The notes under the pieces: model-generated
Database searches by the model: none
What the model saw: only the letters and a program-made list of their open reading frames with translations
What the model was told of the DNA's origin: nothing
Source: Rhodopirellula islandica
Lineage (GTDB): Bacteria > Planctomycetota > Planctomycetia > Pirellulales > Pirellulaceae
NCBI RefSeq assembly: GCF_001027925.1
Contig: NZ_LECT01000006.1
Location: forward strand, 310,001-374,000
DNA length: 64,000 bases
Direction of reading: 5' to 3'
Program-made: the position numbers and the translations under genes
Shown here: piece after piece, positions 12,001-17,088 of the stretch
Layout of the letters: the number at the start of each line of letters is the position of its first letter
Numbering within the stretch: the first letter of the stretch is position 1

Positions 12001-12366
12001 ACCGAGGTACGCATCGATCTTGATCGAATTGGCCGACGTGGGGATCTCCCATCGTGTTTGGTCCGTTTGACTCGCGGGAGGGACGACTTCCAAGCCGTCG
12101 AGGTACACCGTCAAGTCATGGTTGCCGTCAACGATCAAGTTTCCCGAGTCTTGCGAGACCTGAATCGAATCGTACAGAGCCGACCCGCGGACTTCGTAGT
12201 CGCCCGCCATCAGTTGCCGTGATTCGAGCGATTCGAATCGAGCCGAACGTCGATGACGCCGACGGTTCTTCTTCGTTTTGGATCGACTGTTGGGACCGCT
12301 TTGTTCCACGCTGGAACAGTTTGCGCGGCGAAGTTGAAGTCCACGCAGTAAGTCATCGATGTTCAT
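1..12366 (-). CDS. Giant LEPR-XLL-type surface protein with beta-strand repeats (C-terminus beyond window)
   Basis: One minus-strand frame stays open from about 12444 to base 1, giving at least 4,122 codons; it was read codon by codon at both ends and in long internal stretches with no stop found. Residues 33-60 form an Arg-rich stretch followed by RFESLESRQLMAGD, matching the LEPR-XLL motif of very large secreted proteins in planctomycetes. Most of the rest consists of degenerate repeats of the pattern 'I.A..DI.V.A...S.I......A.SIA.A' followed by Gly/Ala-rich and Asn-containing blocks, as in filamentous adhesin-like, right-handed beta-helix proteins. A distinct block at about 8850-10850 repeats a 'H.L.TGD.V.Y' theme. 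Possible starts are 12444, 12399, 12387 and 12366; 12366 has an AGG about 6 bases upstream. A role in adhesion or as a surface layer is inference. Confidence 0.85.
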   Translation of the reverse strand, partial: MNIDDLLRGLQLRRANCSSVEQSGPNSRSKTKKNRRRHRRSARFESLESRQLMAGDYEVRGSALYDSIQVSQDSGNLIVDGNHDLTVYLDGLEVVPPASQTDQTRWEIPTSANSIKIDAYLGEDTIHVSGTIDLSPAIDFTIIGEQITVDANAQITAGDLSLHSVGAESGLSVASNLPIDLADVFLSDRFVKIEDGVALIGKDITLDAQRISSLVSPMRPVGVGKKNTSVSIGSAIITASGDVEITAEARDKNIDTVVPEVISGYTHKALHSLFPLAPLPMPVSVMVRESESTVTLDSATITADGTVKITSDATADATTYALANMQFGTGAVSRGLGTVAVGVSISNASAQTFLQGSTSIQAAGTITIGSNADSIADVQASATNDNGIEKSESVEGPLLESQESLEEAKTKTSDSKAAGAAAAVSVSDSVSKTQIDSGVVVTSTAGSINVNATGVGTNNAAASVGINVDATVALGFAVAVDTADIQATVAGKLTAAGTFQGVNLNNDSVPTQSTTIHAEDHGFETGDPLNYEAIPIGDNEAFPLPGLTSGESLFVVKIDDDHFQVVRQRSINLSTDTLSAYDASDHPTHSIYTTEVSLFDPATSVNLTDNTITLRKDQVNDFEAIQNGYVLSYQSGSDDDNEPQAIGGLEDRKNYLVVNRGFVPGSNSTQIQFQLAGLTSENDSTPLDLTDVGVGNSHGFVYAGVAQTFVPNASGVVDSTTDQITIPDHGLQTGDEITYRTDADRSSTQLTTQHARFHSVDVATKTLAMPGHVLFTGQAITYHAGVDAVSGDSGSSSAGLIDGTTYYVISDDAESIQLANTRTEAFAGTARTLLATFHDNQNQSFSFETKATEFDGTRATPLVDPVANQFVIPGHGLTTGTLVNYEAGDNSTPGEIVNNQNYYVVVDSIDDDRFGLSASPDSLVLVDLDDSATIQFGEHVLAVISGDLDVTDNEIAIPSHELFDGVIVRYRHDAGDVAIGGLTDGTDYEVLATSGDSLQLRPVTPDGGTPADVIDLSAAGIGDEHHLDVYTDNDSSKPVARTLTFVPTRVQPSVNRLQFDPTAGPVINSDSVDPTTNPFGETIRLDSHGFETGEVVTYLADGGVIGGLNAGTQYTIDAVDADHIRLTTIATESTPAAIVDLTGPGPGGSRHALEVAADVILLDPAIDGLVDGGVYYATVIDDNSIRLSASKGDAINAAPITLNAIPVATAATTTTHRLVDPLATEGVSVKASLTAANSSTVGAATGGAPFLTKLKNGRNEVGNLVGGLAGSFDSTKEWGQSQQGPTATDLQRGEGKGNDLFTVSGGVAINVVTHDVAATIAATAVLSSSVDVSIDSEIENRLKTQTSGKIVTDGGDSSEVGGTEKKVAAGVGISIGVYHNSSQAIIESGSDILSGAQLDASGQLTVRSQLALPLFAEPENWTGIHDAFEIDGFSLDRVENITKTVGTLLSNPSGGATTAIGGENTGTDGAAKYTVAGTLVVAEYHTESLATIGDFTRINQNAAWQAATQTVTVDANTETRLVHTAVEAPTSLSPGAIISNNTSGKGGIGGSVIVNVLDTVTQATIQRGAMVRTGDDQKLKVSATEDHFGLNIALAGGKSGGFGVSGSVNTFDGTHKTIAHVHDGVTIDSGVIDVTADSNQIQTGMAGGVMRAKSSGAGISVNVQQSTRDTRAIIGDGEGIDNDTLVGQDAAITATRVQVSADSTGWQIGLGLAGASASNTKAGETEEEVDGGGDSSEDASPTSSRTGIGIAGVASWNEVTRTTRANINTSGTIGLSGGDLLVSADDSGSTIGLSGAGALVIADDNAVGLVGSFSRVIIDTTTEAIVQNATIHNAHDVNVTTNQSGEIVSVAASAAISAAPPAAKEGGGLGVGLAGSASWNTITANTAAKIEAADIIATQDVHVTATDTSKVSSDAGGVALTLGATPGEGSGVGVAIGASIAATKISGGLIAQINDSTVNAGGDVNVQTEVSDQIDTVSIAGGIAVGNSEGGNGIAVSASGSYASADITRSVTAAIEGNSHVIAGADIVVQADDSASIHTLAIGASLGLGASSDAAGVAIDISASISNNFIETTLGSTIDSSTLAAGGNVTVGTHVQGKLRQTLDQTGDYAVNAARLDDAANAEVDGASNEEQADQAGDNAIKLRLYKQIYGEVIAADFVPEMDITQQFSKQAVNANNPTEAISVGTGWMVVDRVSGDSFSIEEIDGELKVFELSLSSIATATAVSLGGGVESGVAVSGGGAFSHNTVTSTSAAKISDSTIHSGTDTAGTGAGDVNVNAANQGSILSTIVAVSASVAAGGETGAAFALGVSVATNSIGHDNDGLSNASTTAIIDGATISANGDVNVIATSDQRISTVVIAVAVAAAASDANGGGVAGVGSSVTNHIAADTIAEIKNIDSGAWTSHDVTVDARDTSLIRAFAGAAALSAAFSGETGVAVSVGVGIALNTIESNVDANITNAVFEQIVSYDEIDSRTHETLDTFNIRDFAVDNVTVTATSSGQISVIAASASIAAALSGETGVAVSGAGASATNTITGSTLAIVTGSRLHAEGNVQVDAESSADIDAVIDSTSLALGIGGSDAVAISFGVTVAQNVIGYEADNSVTADFVTEHTEGNWVGDQTQMTNGQSLKLSYGPAKGNIYEYVGDDPIAIDYDEDSEGSSPDWIGKLDLHNVQKWKRVDVSLSHTQTSALVEDSNVVANGQLIVDAKSDSNIHAVTLANGGAASIAGSAAVSLAGMGLGVVNRIGMDVSAQVSGNGPTPATIAYRGPEDRVIKDADDDLLSGFSGDAVPSIHVVSASITADDNSEISTVANASVITVAFSAEASGAFSIGVSAAINLSHNRVNASIQNVQGGILATGHDTATATSLQGQTLTPEQSLAGDIIVEATANAKIESQSIAVGVSAAVSEASLALVGAGAYSFNGIGNTVHATVDNSLVSTQGSSVLSSSGDVVSSADLNVHATNTSTVDALVVSTSVAASGGIVSGSGAIGAAIAINQLDSVHDNAVPGSYASITGSAIDVDGTVDVTATSSETLQTASAAGAIAVAVSIGGAVSATGATSTTKVHSQTHAFIEDSTIHAGRDVNVHATGSVAVTKATGVGASIADAVGALAVAVTTVTNTVGNEVQSWISGDTGATTRFGIVAGGDINVTADASDMKIDNVTGVSTAISAGGFSASGGGLNLHNSINNDVTAKILGQVKLDVLGNVSVQAEEDATLDATAVNIDLALSFGAALGVALVTNEALSTIDASITDAIINASGVTVNGSGTVDIKRTESVGVSASLYLGVAGNNSTAKIAQAVNADISGGTISASGDVEIVATTDITSRSTTGGGAAGAVAIGAMVSETQLGRGENVDEVTARIGDGTTILAGGVRIAATNANDALGEAIASGVGIASGVGANTILTSDQQTIASIGDDVTIQSGPMSVTSTSLQKLDGEADAYTFALAAGSGAGLHLTLTGDANVSIGDRANITASNLSVAAKNTVTKQNDGTNLRSGSAALGNLVVLTSQTDIGTDADGVDATVTVGDDSSVIVDGEEIGDLKIDVGVEVTAYDSIHLEAIAGLAVSTALSNLDSNTDAAITLGDSSIINRRGDITMSSQGEILLRPSASLLSASVASAGGVNASSASDIQNRIDVNGTLIRGSEVRLQTGRDSFQVPNLIDHLADVEVTTISLRPSITIGDPSVTIDWHNTVDISSGSRIEGYRDVLLIADRAQAIPVTGKAEGMVMSLSLVPYGYTVANDTTINGTSEVDVDAGATITAGLYNQAVLAIGNVEWDKTNHDAGTRLDFATDQTPVLSDTDRDWAKTRFSFEEDLAEDVPFEFAKLTIDAIPILLNYGTIVRAVADANGGGVDGQYYRYSPSDSAGNRLDQATNIPVILETANYSDNLTWLPVSAQEQSDWTNDPSLLDEVDMPSYDSDHTEELRNDFSGKFYVIKNAELPLPTLSYENLGNLLVKQRDTVLSWMRSHSNNAEAIARYQVQLDQINDELDAMGLLLPAEDLGAGITQQPVQQSVDAIFVEMPSIVAAPGSIFIEANTNTQAGVLTARDSASITIANATPLMSIINDTTVMDNRRTAVVDGELKQFTPGHVYVNWVLPEGLPDGQGTGEISITFTPPDATAAELGLQ

Positions 12367-12531
12367 CGTCAGCCTGTTTCCATCCATGGAACGAATCATG
12401 ACCGCCGTTTCTTGAGCGAAATCCCAAGAAAACGGCGAATTCATTGCAGCAGGAAATACTCAAATTGAAGGCGCATCGCTAGACGAGTTTCACGCGGGGA
12501 AAACTGTCACCATTTTGATGTCTGGTTGATC

Positions 12532-12559
12532 TTGACGCGGGCGTTCTTGTTTGGATAAG
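12532..12559 (+). promoter_or_regulatory. Possible sigma70-type promoter for the outer-membrane gene
   Basis: TTGACG at 12532-12537 and GATAAG at 12554-12559 are separated by 16 bases and lie upstream of the gene starting at 12610 or 12655, in the 243-bp gap between divergent genes. This is a consensus-like match only, and planctomycete promoters are poorly defined. Confidence 0.25.
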
Positions 12560-12609
12560 CCTCAAGCTGCCAGGATCTTCTTGGTGCCGCTCAACCCTCG
12601 CTGTGAACA

Positions 12610-13902
12610 ATGGTTCACCCGACCGCATCAACTCTGAACGATCTCTTGAAACTGATGACTCAAAAAATTGATTGGGTTGGCATCACTTCCCGATGCCTCG
12701 TTGGGGCCAATCTGCTGGTCATTGGATGGTCGTTTTCTGGCAAAGCGTCGGCTCAGTCACCGCAGAACGATTCGCCGGCGAGTGGGTATTCCAGTTCATT
12801 CGATAGCGTGACGGATCTGCCGGCGAACGAGATCGATGACCTGATCGACCAGGCGTCTTACGCTCAGTGGACGGAAGCAGCTGCCGCTGATGGCGGGGTG
12901 ACCATTCACAATGGTGCCGATTCGTCGATTCAATTGATGAATCTGGAACGCCGGCTGGCCCAACAGGAATCGCAACTCGCTCGATTGCAGAATGGGCCTG
13001 CTCGGCCGGGCAAGCTGTTTGCACGCTATGAAAGCGTGATTGTGCAGCCCGTGCAGAGCAATCAAACCGCCTTGATCGTCCAAACAGGCGACGAAGAGTT
13101 CGCAACGGTCATGTTTCCATGGGAAATGAAGCACAGTCCCCGTGTCACGCTTGGTTACGAACCACCAAGCAACGGTGTCGGATGGCAACTTCGATACTGG
13201 CAGTTCGATCACGGCCAGTCCTTTGTTGCCAGTGAAGACAACGGCATCATCCAGCCGGGATGGCGAGCCGATGTGCCCTACCTCGTCGAAGACGGTGACG
13301 TCGCTTTGGGCGTGCAGCTCTTTGAAGAAGGCACCTTCACCAGCCGCGTTCGAGCGGATGTGATCGACCTGGAGGTCTCCCGCAACTTGATCCAACCCGT
13401 CGACGCATTCATCGGGATGCGATACGGCAAGTTCAGCCAAACGTACTCCGCCGTGACCGATGAAGGGTCCGTCAACGCAATCACCGAATTCCGAGGGCTT
13501 GGTCCTACAATGGCTCTGCGTCTGCGGCAGACATTGCCGCTGGATCGCTTGGCGATGTTCGGAACATTACGTGGGGCGATGTTGTATGGCAAAAAAGACT
13601 TTTTGGGACGAGAGTCCAACTTTGGCAACACACAACACGTCAACGGAATCGATTTGCGATCGTATGACGAAGGCGTGAATTCCTTTGCCGGCAGTCTCGA
13701 AATGCAAGTCGGCGTTGAATACACAATCACGGATCACTTCACGACCTTTGTTGCCTTTGAAGGCCAGCATCATTCCAGCGTCGGCGGTGTCAATCCACCG
13801 GCCACGATGGAGGGCCGCGACGGTGACGTGACTGGTGACAGTGTCCTGGACGACGACCTCAGCTTCGTCGGGCTGACCACCGGCATCCAGTTGCAATACT
13901 GA
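12610..13902 (+). CDS. Predicted outer-membrane beta-barrel protein
   Basis: A protein of 430 residues. An alternative start at 12655 gives a better signal peptide: MTQKIDW, then a hydrophobic stretch, then a cleavage-like GKASAQS. A short region near residues 110-135 (MNLERRLAQQESQLARLQN) looks like a coiled coil. The rest has alternating polar and hydrophobic strands ending in GLTTGIQLQY, with a C-terminal aromatic residue as is typical of outer-membrane barrels. It resembles planctomycete proteins annotated as Legionella-type major outer-membrane protein or BBP7 family, but the match is by general character only. It is divergent from the giant surface-protein gene, with a 243-bp gap. Function is not known; a porin or structural barrel is the best guess. 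Confidence 0.7.
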   Translation: MVHPTASTLNDLLKLMTQKIDWVGITSRCLVGANLLVIGWSFSGKASAQSPQNDSPASGYSSSFDSVTDLPANEIDDLIDQASYAQWTEAAAADGGVTIHNGADSSIQLMNLERRLAQQESQLARLQNGPARPGKLFARYESVIVQPVQSNQTALIVQTGDEEFATVMFPWEMKHSPRVTLGYEPPSNGVGWQLRYWQFDHGQSFVASEDNGIIQPGWRADVPYLVEDGDVALGVQLFEEGTFTSRVRADVIDLEVSRNLIQPVDAFIGMRYGKFSQTYSAVTDEGSVNAITEFRGLGPTMALRLRQTLPLDRLAMFGTLRGAMLYGKKDFLGRESNFGNTQHVNGIDLRSYDEGVNSFAGSLEMQVGVEYTITDHFTTFVAFEGQHHSSVGGVNPPATMEGRDGDVTGDSVLDDDLSFVGLTTGIQLQY

Positions 13903-13928
13903 TCCACGACGCATCCGTCGCAAAACAT

Positions 13929-13983
13929 CGTCGCGAAACTCATTCCCGTCGCGAATCTCATTTTCGTCGCGAATCTCATTTTC
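13929..13983. repeat. Degenerate 18-bp direct repeats next to the first REPIN
   Basis: Three units of about 18 bp with the core GTCGCGAATCTCATTTTC (the first reads GCGAAACTCATTCCC) run directly into the left arm of the palindrome at 13984, whose first bases GTAGCGAAACTC resemble the same unit. They may be partial copies of the REP arm produced by slippage. Confidence 0.7.
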
Positions 13984-14054
13984 GTAGCGAAACTCGTCAA
14001 GAGTTTCGTCCATTCCCTCTCCGAATCATCGAAACTCTTGACGAGTTTCGCTAC
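13984..14054. repeat. REPIN 1: 71-bp double-hairpin palindrome
   Basis: Two perfect 25-bp arms in inverted orientation, each beginning GTAGCGAAACTC, flank a 21-bp centre. Each arm also contains its own 8-bp palindrome, CGAAACTC-GTCAA-GAGTTTCG. A REP hairpin followed by its inverted copy is the defining layout of a REPIN. This copy lies 17 bp beyond the stop codon of the RAYT gene. Confidence 0.9.
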
Positions 14055-14071
14055 GAGTCGACGAGCTTTCG

Positions 14072-14656
14072 TTACAAGTATTTGGGATCAGGGCGACGGA
14101 AGCAGGCCGTTCTTTTCAAAAAAGAAAGCGTTTGCCAAACTTCGTCCCAGCCCGCTTCACCAAACAGCCGAATGCGTGGTGCGCCAGGCAATAGGCATCC
14201 GGTGTACGGGTAGGTCTGGAAATGATCTGTCTTGACCAAGCCTTTCCGTTCGGGATTTCTGGCGATGTATTCCATGGTGGATTCGATCGCACCACGCTCC
14301 AGTTCATGGTCCTTCAGAACATGATCGTACGGTTGCAATTGGAATTGATGCCCGACTCGTTTCAAGCAGTCGTTTGAATTCAAGCGAAACGCTTTCATGG
14401 CGGGCAACTGATCCGAGTCATCGGCGAGCCCTGCCCACAGAAGGTGGATGTGGTCGGGCATCAAACAATAGATCGGACAAGCGATCTGATAGCGGAAGGC
14501 GGCGTGGGTCAGCAATTCTCTCATCTTGTAGAGAAATCGAGCGTCGAGCCAACCGGTACGACGACCGTCAATCGTGCACACCCAATGCACCCATGCTTCG
14601 CCCCGGTAATACTCAGCCGGCAATCGTTTTAGCCGTTGCGGACGCTCGACAGTCAT
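14072..14656 (-). CDS. REP-associated tyrosine transposase (RAYT, Y1/IS200-like HUH enzyme)
   Basis: A protein of 194 residues. MPDHIHLLW at residues 66-74 carries the HxH of the HUH motif, and MEYIARNPERKG around residue 130 holds the likely catalytic Tyr (Y130) followed by the NP signature typical of RAYTs. Family enzymes nick and move single-stranded REP hairpins and are domesticated rather than self-mobile. The start at 14656 is preferred: the frame continues upstream (MDETLDEFRY) only because it reads through REPIN 2. The gene is flanked within 10 and 17 bp by identical 71-bp REPINs, which are its likely substrates. The nuclease role follows from the family and is not tested here. Confidence 0.9.
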   Translation of the reverse strand: MTVERPQRLKRLPAEYYRGEAWVHWVCTIDGRRTGWLDARFLYKMRELLTHAAFRYQIACPIYCLMPDHIHLLWAGLADDSDQLPAMKAFRLNSNDCLKRVGHQFQLQPYDHVLKDHELERGAIESTMEYIARNPERKGLVKTDHFQTYPYTGCLLPGAPRIRLFGEAGWDEVWQTLSFLKRTACFRRPDPKYL

Positions 14657-14665
14657 CCCTTTATC

Positions 14666-14736
14666 GTAGCGAAACTCGTCAAGAGTTTCGTCCACTGCCT
14701 ATCCGAATCATCGAAACTCTTGACGAGTTTCGCTAC
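14666..14736. repeat. REPIN 2: 71-bp double-hairpin palindrome
   Basis: Same 25-bp arms as the copies at 13984 and 14888, with a slightly different 21-bp centre. It begins 10 bp upstream of the RAYT start codon, so it may lie in the leader or promoter region of that gene. Confidence 0.9.
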
Positions 14737-14876
14737 GGATGGATCGTATCGATGAGCGACGCGTGGGAAGGAAGTCGCATGGCGATCTCAGTGTGCGTCG
14801 AGCGAATGTGTTCCAGGAATTGGGCTGTCCCTGGTTGGGAGTCGCGCGAGCCTGGCAACGCGACCGTCGCAGCGTC
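14737..14876 (-). pseudogene. Duplicated, internally deleted tail of the halogenase gene
   Basis: Bases 14737-14848 repeat 14959-15070, the last part of the halogenase gene, with only a few changes. The next roughly 25 bases (ending CGACCGTCGCAGC near 14874) match about 15212-15234, so this copy has lost roughly 140 bp between two GGCAA(C) microhomologies. Together with REPIN 2 it forms a tandem duplicate, at about 222-bp spacing, of REPIN 3 plus the true gene end. Confidence 0.85.
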
Positions 14877-14887
14877 GTGAAGCGATC

Positions 14888-14958
14888 GTAGCGAAACTCG
14901 TCAAGAGTTTCGTCCACTCCCTCTCCAAAACATCGAAACTCTTGACGAGTTTCGCTAC
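14888..14958. repeat. REPIN 3: 71-bp palindrome supplying the halogenase stop codon
   Basis: Third 71-bp copy with the same 25-bp arms. Read on the minus strand, its outermost bases GTAG give the in-frame TAG (14957-14955) that ends the halogenase gene, so the element overlaps the coding region by one codon. Confidence 0.9.
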
Positions 14959-16538
14959 GGATGGATCGTATCGATGAGCGACGCGTGGGAAGGAAGTCGC
15001 ATGGCGATCTCAGTGTGCGTCGAGCGAATGTGCTCCAGGAATTGGGCTGTCCCTGGTTGGGAGTCGCGTGCTCCTGGCAAACAACCTGGTTGAACGCCTG
15101 CTGGACTGAGAATGTAGTGGTGGTTCACGTCCAGGAACGTGGGATCACGCTGTGGCATCAGGACTCGGCCTGTGCGAGTGTATTCCTCCAGCAACCTCGC
15201 TAGAGAGTCAGGCAACGCGACCGTCGCAGCTTCTTTCCAAAACGCCGTGTCGCGGCGCTGTGAAACGACATAGTGCATCAGCACAAAGTCACGCACCTGA
15301 GCGTAAACCTCCGTCATCCGTGTGTTGAATGATTGGGTGTCGCAGGAGCGTTTGTCAAAGACACCTGGCAAGATCGTCGTCGGCAAACACTCCACCAATT
15401 CGTCCAGGGCGCGCTGGACCAAGAAGATCCCGGTGGACTCCAGCGGTTCGACAAAACCAGCGGACAATCCGATCGAGACGCAGTTGCCGACCCACGACAT
15501 CGGTCGCATCCCCACTCGCATCGGGACAACTCGGGTCTCCATTGTTTCCCCGTCGCCACCGACCAAGTCGATCAGTTCGCTTCGGGCGTCTTCGTCGCTG
15601 ATGTGAGCCGACGAAAACACATAGCCGCAACCCGTGTTCTCGTGCAGAGGGATTTGCCAGGACCAACCGGAGTTCATTCCGGTGCTGATCGTGAACGGCG
15701 GCAGTTCAGCGGAAGACTCTTCATCATCGCCCAATTCATTGCGAGGCCGACGCATCGTGATGGCGCGATCACAGATCAATTGCCCGGACCAGTCGGTCCA
15801 CTCTGATCGCATCTCTCGTTCAATCAGCACACTCGCGAATCCGCTGCAGTCGATGAACAGGTCCCCTGCCACGGCGGTTTGCCCATCCAGTGAAAGGGAT
15901 TGGATGTTGCCTTGCTCATCGTGGGCCGCGCCGCACACGTCCGCGACAACGTGCTGGACGCCTTCGTTGATAGCAATCTCTTGCAGGAAGGCAGCCAGCT
16001 TTCCCGCGTCGAGATGAAACGCGTAGTTGTGCGCAAGACTCGGTTGACCAGGCGCACGCGGACCGCGCCCTCGTTCGCACAGTTCGCGTTGGAAGCTGTA
16101 GTCGGTGTACTTGGATTCGACGGGGATCCAGCCCTGGCGAACTCCCCGTTGCCAGGTGTGAATCAGGTCCACGCCATCGATGGGGCTGCCGCAAATCCCA
16201 AACGGGTGCCAGTAACGGTGTTGGGGTTCGACCCAGTTGTCGAACCGAATCGCGAGTTTGTAAGTCGCACCGGTCCGGCGGATGAAATCATCCTCGTCGA
16301 TGCCCATGTTCTCGATCCAATCCACGATCGCTGGGATCGTCGCTTCGCCCACACCGATCGGTGGAACACGAGCCGATTCAACCACGGTGACACGGCATCC
16401 GAGTCGACGTTTCAACGTCGCGGCACTCATCCACCCCGCCGTCCCACCACCGACGACAACGATGTGAGGGGCGTTGGCCGAGGGACTGTCACCAAGTTGT
16501 TGGTCGTGATGCAGCACCGTGGTGTCGTCCGTTTCCAT
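14955..16538 (-). CDS. Flavin-dependent (tryptophan-type) halogenase
   Basis: A protein of 527 residues, the usual size for the family. The FAD-binding Rossmann motif VVVGGGTAGWMSA is at residues 27-39; GVGEATIP follows at about 62-69; TYKLAIRF at about 92-99 contains the Lys (K94) that aligns with the catalytic Lys of tryptophan halogenases; and WSWQIP matches the diagnostic WxWxIP motif. Family enzymes use FADH2, oxygen and chloride or bromide to halogenate aromatic substrates and need a separate flavin reductase, which is not seen nearby. The substrate is unknown. The start may be GTG 16541 or ATG 16538, with GAGGAA upstream. The C-terminus IDTIHP is followed at once by a stop inside REPIN 3, so the tail may have been trimmed by the insertion. 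Confidence 0.92.
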   Translation of the reverse strand: METDDTTVLHHDQQLGDSPSANAPHIVVVGGGTAGWMSAATLKRRLGCRVTVVESARVPPIGVGEATIPAIVDWIENMGIDEDDFIRRTGATYKLAIRFDNWVEPQHRYWHPFGICGSPIDGVDLIHTWQRGVRQGWIPVESKYTDYSFQRELCERGRGPRAPGQPSLAHNYAFHLDAGKLAAFLQEIAINEGVQHVVADVCGAAHDEQGNIQSLSLDGQTAVAGDLFIDCSGFASVLIEREMRSEWTDWSGQLICDRAITMRRPRNELGDDEESSAELPPFTISTGMNSGWSWQIPLHENTGCGYVFSSAHISDEDARSELIDLVGGDGETMETRVVPMRVGMRPMSWVGNCVSIGLSAGFVEPLESTGIFLVQRALDELVECLPTTILPGVFDKRSCDTQSFNTRMTEVYAQVRDFVLMHYVVSQRRDTAFWKEAATVALPDSLARLLEEYTRTGRVLMPQRDPTFLDVNHHYILSPAGVQPGCLPGARDSQPGTAQFLEHIRSTHTEIAMRLPSHASLIDTIHP

Positions 16539-16560
16539 CACGCCATTTCCTCATTTTCGT

Positions 16561-17088
16561 TCATTGATCGCTGGCGTTCGTGTCGCCGGTTGCGGATGGG
16601 GCGTCGCTGGGCATGCATCTGGCAGGTTCTTCCTGGTGGTCGGTGGCGGGTGGCGAGTGGGGCTCGATCACCAACGGTGGCGCGTTCGCTTTCTTGCGAA
16701 GCCAGTGGATGGATTTGCCGACCGGTGGAAAGCGAATGAGTTTGGCTTCCAATTGATGCTTTCCCGGAAAGTCCAGCAACAGGACACCGATCGCGACGGT
16801 CAGCAACCCCTGGCCGGGAAGGATCAGCATGGCAATTCCGGCAAGCAGCAACGACGCGCCCATCAAGTTCTTGAGGATCAGCCCTGACCATCGTAGCAAC
16901 GGATGCTGATCCGCAAACAGGGTTCGGGGCCGGTGTGGTTTGGCGAAGTAGTCAGCCGGGATTCGGACCACCAGAAAAGGCACGCTGAGAAGACTGCCAA
17001 CGAAAACCACGGCAGAGATGACCGCGGCCCACTGCATGGCACCTTTGTGTTCCAGGAGCTGGTCGTAGAGGTCGTTCAAAAAGTTCAT
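16561..17088 (-). CDS. PGPGW-type small membrane protein
   Basis: A protein of 175 residues with a hydrophobic segment at about 19-41 and a helical pair at about 68-105 built around LLAGIAMLILPGQGLLTVAIG. This Pro-Gly-x-Gly turn between two hydrophobic stretches matches the putative transmembrane family PGPGW. The C-terminal 40 residues are polar and Pro-rich. Its ATG overlaps the TGA of the cardiolipin synthase gene (ATGA at 17085-17088), so the two are probably translationally coupled and both serve the inner membrane. The biochemical function of the family is unknown. Confidence 0.75.
   Translation of the reverse strand: MNFLNDLYDQLLEHKGAMQWAAVISAVVFVGSLLSVPFLVVRIPADYFAKPHRPRTLFADQHPLLRWSGLILKNLMGASLLLAGIAMLILPGQGLLTVAIGVLLLDFPGKHQLEAKLIRFPPVGKSIHWLRKKANAPPLVIEPHSPPATDHQEEPARCMPSDAPSATGDTNASDQ

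Noticed and set aside
14657-14695. N-terminal extension of the first RAYT (MDETLDEFRY...)
   Set aside because: These codons come from REPIN 2, and the same peptide is produced wherever the REPIN is translated; ATG 14656 fits the family length.
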